The notes under the pieces were generated by a model that worked only from the letters and a program-made list of their open reading frames with translations, made no database searches and had not been told where the DNA came from. Positions 6,624 to 10,018 of a stretch of DNA of 10,018 bases are shown piece after piece. Position numbers and translations under genes: made by a program. This stretch comes from Bacillota bacterium (lineage in GTDB: Bacteria; Bacillota; Clostridia; Lutisporales; Lutisporaceae). The stretch covers positions 1 through 10,018 of the forward strand of contig JALNWH010000070.1 of NCBI GenBank assembly GCA_023230985.1, in the 5' to 3' direction. Every line of letters starts with the position of its first letter. The stretch's first letter is position 1.

Positions 6624-7955
6624 GTGAGTAATATTATGCAAAGAATTCCGCCAAACAGCATAGAAGCGGAACAATCCGTACTTGGAGCGATGCTACTGGA
6701 TAAGGAAGCTATATCCGTAGCAGCAGAGATTTTGGAAGAAGATGATTTCTATAGAGAAGTGCATAGTGAAATATTTCAGGCCATTGTCGGTATATTTAAC
6801 GACGGGGAGCCGGTAGATTTAATTACATTAACCGATAGGCTTAAAAGCAGAAAGACAATCGAAGCTATAGGAGGTCCGGTGTATCTGGCCAAGCTTATGG
6901 ATGTGGTGCCAATAACTCACAACATAGGTTACTATGCAAAAATAGTAAAGGAAAAGTCAATTTTAAGAAAGCTTATTAAATCATCGAATATCATTATTTC
7001 CAAATGTTATGATAATGCGGAAGACCCGGCCTCTATAGTAGATGAAGCGGAGAAAAGTATTTTTGATATATCATTAGACCGTTCCACTCAAGGTTTTATA
7101 CCTATAAAGAAAATTTTGTCCTCAAACTTTGATAGGATAGAAGAATTATACTTAAATAAAGGTAAAATAACCGGTGTACCTACCGGTTTTACAGATTTGG
7201 ATTCAAAACTTTCCGGATTGCAAAAATCCGACTTAATACTAATTGCATCAAGGCCATCAATGGGAAAGTCATCTTTAATGATGAATATCGTACAAAATGC
7301 TTCCGTCAAAGAAAAATTTCCTGCAGCTGTATTTAGCCTGGAAATGTCAAAGGAACAATTATCCCAAAGGCTTTTATGCTCAGAAGCCTTAATAGATGCA
7401 CATCGTCTTAGAACAGGGGATATAACGGAAGATGAGTGGATAAAGCTGGCAAGGGCTATGGGTATATTATCGGATAAACCTATATTTATTGATGATACTC
7501 CTGCTATTACAGTTACAGAAATGCGAGCTAAATGCAGAAGATTAAAAATAGAACACGGTCTGGGTCTTGTCTTAGTTGATTATTTACAACTTATGCAAGG
7601 TTCGGGGAGATATGATAACAGGCAGCAGGAAATATCAGATATATCACGTTCTTTAAAGGCATTGGCAAAAGAATTGGAAGTACCGGTAGTAGCATTATCA
7701 CAGCTAAGTCGTGCTCCCGAGGTGAGGGCTGACCATAGGCCGATTTTATCAGATTTAAGAGAATCAGGTGCAATAGAACAGGATGCGGATGTAGTAATGT
7801 TTTTATATAGAGATGAATATTATCATCCGGATACGGAAAAAAGAAATATCGGTGAAGTTATAATTGCCAAACAGCGTAATGGCCCTACAGGCATAGTAGA
7901 ATTGGTATGGCTGGGGCAGTTTACCAAATTTGCCGATAAGTCGAAATTTGTCTAG
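6624..7955 (+). CDS. dnaB: Replicative DNA helicase DnaB
   Basis: This is the hexameric 5'-3' helicase that unwinds DNA ahead of the replisome (called DnaC in Bacillus subtilis). The 443 residues are of normal length with no intein. The N-terminal helical domain spans about 8-105 (PPNSIEAEQSVLGAMLLD), followed by a linker and a RecA-like motor domain from about 180. Walker A is RPSMGKSS (210-217), the catalytic glutamate is E240 in SLEMS, Walker B is LVLVDYLQL with D319, SQLSR (359-363) holds the sensor glutamine, and R418 in KQRNGPTG is the expected arginine finger. The GTG start abuts the lonC stop with no gap and has GGGGAG (6610-6615) eight bases upstream. It is the last gene of the operon; no strong terminator follows. 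Confidence 0.98.
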   Translation: MSNIMQRIPPNSIEAEQSVLGAMLLDKEAISVAAEILEEDDFYREVHSEIFQAIVGIFNDGEPVDLITLTDRLKSRKTIEAIGGPVYLAKLMDVVPITHNIGYYAKIVKEKSILRKLIKSSNIIISKCYDNAEDPASIVDEAEKSIFDISLDRSTQGFIPIKKILSSNFDRIEELYLNKGKITGVPTGFTDLDSKLSGLQKSDLILIASRPSMGKSSLMMNIVQNASVKEKFPAAVFSLEMSKEQLSQRLLCSEALIDAHRLRTGDITEDEWIKLARAMGILSDKPIFIDDTPAITVTEMRAKCRRLKIEHGLGLVLVDYLQLMQGSGRYDNRQQEISDISRSLKALAKELEVPVVALSQLSRAPEVRADHRPILSDLRESGAIEQDADVVMFLYRDEYYHPDTEKRNIGEVIIAKQRNGPTGIVELVWLGQFTKFADKSKFV

Positions 7956-7978
7956 AGCAAATACCATACCAACCGGAG

Positions 7979-8009
7979 TTATCCACAGAAAATAGAGAAT
8001 AGTGGATAA
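7979..8009. repeat. Inverted pair of DnaA boxes downstream of dnaB
   Basis: TTATCCACA at 7979-7987 is a perfect consensus DnaA box. AGTGGATAA at 8001-8009 is an opposite-facing box with one mismatch. The shared eight bases TTATCCAC and GTGGATAA form a perfect inverted repeat around a 15-base spacer. A T run (8010-8013) follows, so in RNA this could fold as a weak hairpin at the end of the dnaB transcript, but the stem is AT-rich and the loop long. Protein binding is the better reading. Confidence 0.65.
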
Positions 8010-8092
8010 TTTTAAAAGTCTAAAAAAACAAAGGTCGCAAGATTTGAAATGCCAATAAGATTAGAAAAAGTCCGAACATATGTGCATATCTT

Positions 8093-8119
8093 TGTGGATA
8101 ATGTGGATAATGTGGATTA
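8093..8119 (-). promoter_or_regulatory. Three abutting DnaA boxes (tandem 9-mers)
   Basis: TGTGGATAA (8093-8101), TGTGGATAA (8102-8110) and TGTGGATTA (8111-8119) follow each other without a spacer. The first two are perfect DnaA boxes on the minus strand (TTATCCACA) and the third has one mismatch. With the pair at 7979-8009 this makes five boxes in about 140 bases, far above chance. DnaA binds such boxes at oriC, at titration clusters and at regulated promoters. Confidence 0.8.
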
Positions 8120-8240
8120 GATTTTATAAATTGTTGTAACCCTTCACATGACGAATTCTGCGAATAGGAGAAAAAAATGTTTTATTTTCATTATAATTGT
8201 TGAACCGTTTAAAAACTTTGTAGAAATTAAGCGAACTCAT

Positions 8241-8269
8241 TTGACGTCATAAAAGGTATCTGTTAATAT
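8241..8269 (+). promoter_or_regulatory. Promoter of the FAD-dependent dehydrogenase gene
   Basis: TTGACG (8241-8246, five of six) and TAATAT (8264-8269, four of six) have an optimal 17-base spacer, and a TG at 8261-8262 gives an extended -10 element. Transcription would begin near 8276, leaving a short leader of about 34 bases before the ATG. The -35 box overlaps the palindrome TGACGTCA (8242-8249). Confidence 0.6.
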
Positions 8270-8309
8270 GTTTAAGGTCTCTAAAAAATTTTAATAAAGG
8301 TTGGTTAAA

Positions 8310-9719
8310 ATGAAAAAAGAGTATGACATTATTATAATTGGTGCGGGACCTGCAGGTATTTTTACAGCAATCGAATTAGTAAAAAATGATGATAATTATA
8401 AAATTTTGATAATAGACAAGGGTAGGACACTATCTGACAGGAATTGCCCATCAAGAAAGACAGGTAAATGCATGGGTTGCGAACCCTGTGCTATCACTTT
8501 TGGATGGTCGGGAGCCGGAGCCTTCAGTGATGGGAAACTATCTCTAAGCCCTGAAGTTGGGGGAAATATTACAGATTATATGGGAGAAGAAAAGGCTAAA
8601 GAACTCATTAGCTATGCCGAATCTATTTATTTAAGCTTTGGTGTGCAAAGTGAGGTTCATGGATTAAACACAAAAGCTATAGAAGACATTAAATATGAAG
8701 CCTCTAAACACAATATAAGGTTAATACCTTGCCCTGTTCGCCATTTGGGGACTGAAAAGGCATATTTTGTTTTGCAAGAAATGTATAATTATTTAATAAA
8801 TGAAAAAAGGGTTGAATTCTCCGAATTAACTACAGCTATAGATATTATTACAGAGAATGGAAAAGCAAAGGGAGTTACGATAAAGAAAAAAGGTGAAGAG
8901 GAGCAAACCATATATGCAAAGTATGTGATTGCCGCTCCCGGCAGAGGCGGGGCCGAGTGGCTTTCCCGGCAGACTATGAAACATTCTATAAAGACAAATA
9001 ATAATGCTGTGGATATCGGTGTTAGGGTAGAAGTGCCCAATAGTATAATGGATCATTTGACAAAGGATTTATATGAAGCAAAGCTGGTTTATTTCTCTGA
9101 TACCTTTGATAACAAGGTTAGAACCTTTTGTATGAACCCCGGCGGTGTTGTTTCACAGGAGAACTATGAAGATGGTTTGGCTTTAGTAAATGGTCACAGT
9201 TATTCGGATGATAGTTTAAAAAGCGGCAATACGAATTTTGCTTTATTGGTTTCTACAAGGTTTACAGAACCTTTCAAAGACCCTATTAAATATGGGAGAT
9301 ATGTTGCCAGGCTTGCAAATATGCTTACCGGCGGCGGTATTTTAGTACAGAGGCTGGGGGATTTATTACAAGGGAGAAGGACGGATAAGGACAGATTGGA
9401 AAAGTCCAGCACAATTCCCACTATGAATAATGCAGTGCCCGGCGATTTGAGCTATGTATTGCCTCACAGATATTTAATCTCCATAATAGAATCTTTAGAA
9501 GCGTTTGATAAGATTGCTCCCGGATTGTATTCTAAGAATACACTTTTATATGGAGTGGAATGCAAATTTTATTCTTCCAAGGTATCAGTGAGTGATAATT
9601 TTGAGACTGCAATAAAAAATTTATATACAATTGGTGACGGAGCCGGTATAACAAGAGGCCTTATGCAATCATCCGTCACCGGGATAATAGTGGCGAGGGA
9701 TATTTTATCAAAAAAATAG
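8310..9719 (+). CDS. FAD-dependent dehydrogenase, COG2509-like flavoprotein
   Basis: The predicted 469-residue protein starts with a Rossmann dinucleotide-binding motif, DIIIIGAGPAGIFTA (GAGPAG at 11-16), with the acidic end of the second strand at DKG (36-38). A cysteine cluster, C46-x7-C54-x2-C57-x2-C60, is followed by the family motif GAGAFSDGKLSLS (68-80). A second FAD-contact region near the C-terminus reads LYTIGDGAGITRGLMQSS, with GDG at 442-444. This pattern fits the uncharacterised FAD-dependent dehydrogenases of COG2509, distantly related to HI0933-like and geranylgeranyl-reductase flavoproteins. Substrate and physiological role are unknown. ATG 8310 is preferred over the in-frame TTG at 8301 because AAAGG (8296-8300) lies nine bases before the ATG but directly abuts the TTG. 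It is cytosolic (no signal or membrane segment) and apparently monocistronic, with its own promoter. Confidence 0.88.
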   Translation: MKKEYDIIIIGAGPAGIFTAIELVKNDDNYKILIIDKGRTLSDRNCPSRKTGKCMGCEPCAITFGWSGAGAFSDGKLSLSPEVGGNITDYMGEEKAKELISYAESIYLSFGVQSEVHGLNTKAIEDIKYEASKHNIRLIPCPVRHLGTEKAYFVLQEMYNYLINEKRVEFSELTTAIDIITENGKAKGVTIKKKGEEEQTIYAKYVIAAPGRGGAEWLSRQTMKHSIKTNNNAVDIGVRVEVPNSIMDHLTKDLYEAKLVYFSDTFDNKVRTFCMNPGGVVSQENYEDGLALVNGHSYSDDSLKSGNTNFALLVSTRFTEPFKDPIKYGRYVARLANMLTGGGILVQRLGDLLQGRRTDKDRLEKSSTIPTMNNAVPGDLSYVLPHRYLISIIESLEAFDKIAPGLYSKNTLLYGVECKFYSSKVSVSDNFETAIKNLYTIGDGAGITRGLMQSSVTGIIVARDILSKK

Positions 9720-9899
9720 TTTTTATATTGTAATTAATCCATTTTACTATTATAATAATTCTATCTCATTTTTCAAAAACTATATTAATGAAATAGACTA
9801 AAACCTGTGGAAAGTTCTTACTTAGAAAATTGGTGAAAATTTTATTGACAAATGTGGCCTTAGCATGTAGAATGTATAAATGTGAGTGCAAAATCAGAT
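9720..9899. other. AT-rich spacer between flavoprotein gene and tRNA cluster
   Basis: No gene or convincing GC-rich terminator hairpin is visible here. The first 120 bases are very AT-rich. The only clear element is the tRNA promoter at 9845-9873. Confidence 0.6.
9845..9873 (+). promoter_or_regulatory. Promoter of the tRNA-Lys/tRNA-Glu cluster
   Basis: A perfect TTGACA (9845-9850) and TAGAAT (9868-9873, five of six) are 17 bases apart. The predicted start is near 9880, about 20 bases before the first tRNA. Strength and position are as expected for a stable-RNA operon. Confidence 0.85.
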
Positions 9900-9975
9900 G
9901 ATCCACTAGCTCAGTCGGTAGAGCACATGACTTTTAATCATGGTGTCCGGAGTTCGATTCTCCGGTGGATCACCA
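9900..9975 (+). tRNA. tRNA-Lys (anticodon TTT)
   Basis: The 76-base cloverleaf closes fully. The acceptor stem is GATCCAC against GTGGATC, the D arm contains AGCTCAGTCGGTAGAGC, and the anticodon stem CATGA/TCATG holds loop CTTTTAA with anticodon TTT at 9933-9935. The T stem CGGAG/CTCCG holds loop TTCGATT, and the discriminator A and CCA are encoded in the DNA. It reads AAA and AAG lysine codons. It is the first gene of a tRNA cluster. Confidence 0.97.
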
Positions 9976-9979
9976 TTTT

Positions 9980-10018
9980 GGCCCGTTGGTCAAGCGGTCA
10001 AGACATCGCCCTTTCACG
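9980..10018 (+). tRNA. tRNA-Glu (anticodon TTC), truncated by window end
   Basis: Only the 5' half is present: acceptor strand GGCCCGT, a D arm with GGTCAAGCGGTCAAGAC, and an anticodon arm with loop CTTTCAC (anticodon TTC at 10013-10015). The sequence closely resembles bacterial tRNA-Glu. It starts four bases after the CCA of tRNA-Lys, so both are processed from one transcript. Confidence 0.92.

Larger units (their letters stand above)
7956..8309. other. Non-coding region with DnaA-box cluster, possible replication control or origin-like element
   Basis: No coding sequence is visible in this 354-base gap. It contains five DnaA-box-like sites in its first half, then an AT-rich stretch from 8116 (ATTAGATTTTATAAATTG and further runs around 8170-8230) that could unwind, then the promoter of the next gene. 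The arrangement of boxes plus AT-rich DNA resembles an origin or a DnaA-binding cluster. However, dnaA and dnaN are not in the window, and in related bacteria the origin lies at dnaA. I therefore call it a DnaA-binding cluster with unproven function. I did not see a convincing DnaA-trio array next to the boxes. Confidence 0.6.

Noticed and set aside
8081..8089. Sixth DnaA box (TGTGCATAT) next to the tandem array
   Set aside because: It has two mismatches including a core position, so it was not counted in the cluster, though its position leaves weak binding possible.
9805..9814. Possible further DnaA box (TGTGGAAAG) upstream of the tRNA cluster
   Set aside because: It has two mismatches, stands alone and is in AT-rich DNA where such matches arise by chance.

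Overview
The window reads as a chromosomal housekeeping region of a low-GC, spore-forming Firmicute, most likely a member of the Clostridia or Tissierellia. The reasons are the AT-rich sequence, strong AGGAGG-type ribosome binding sites, frequent TTG and GTG starts, a DUF2232 (YybS-type) gene, gdpP, rplI and dnaB in the order known from Bacillus, and a LonC-type protease gene inserted between rplI and dnaB, a family reported from endospore formers. The species cannot be fixed from the sequence alone. Nearly all genes are on the + strand.

Layout. Positions 1-895 hold the end of an rpsF-ssb-rpsR operon (ribosomal protein bS6, single-stranded DNA-binding protein, ribosomal protein bS18), closed by a clear intrinsic terminator at 903-928. 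rpsR as given is broken by a single-base deletion near 757/758. Positions 1029-7955 hold a tightly packed six-gene operon: a MazG-like small protein, a DUF2232 membrane protein, the c-di-AMP phosphodiesterase GdpP, ribosomal protein bL9, a LonC-type AAA+ protease and the replicative helicase DnaB. Junctions are overlaps or gaps of no more than 17 bases, so co-transcription and partial translational coupling are likely. A plausible promoter lies at 970-999.

Positions 7956-8309 are non-coding and hold five DnaA-box-like 9-mers. Two face each other (7979-8009) and three abut head to tail (8093-8119). An AT-rich stretch follows, then a promoter (8241-8269) for the next gene. Positions 8310-9719 encode a COG2509-type FAD-dependent dehydrogenase with a cysteine cluster. 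Positions 9720-9899 are non-coding and carry a near-consensus promoter for a tRNA cluster: tRNA-Lys(TTT) at 9900-9975, then tRNA-Glu(TTC), cut by the window end.

The genes join translation (bS6, bS18, bL9, tRNAs), replication (SSB, DnaB, DnaA boxes), second-messenger turnover (GdpP) and proteolysis (LonC). No defence system, prophage, insertion sequence or CRISPR array was seen. The most notable items are the rpsR frameshift and the DnaA-box cluster directly downstream of dnaB.
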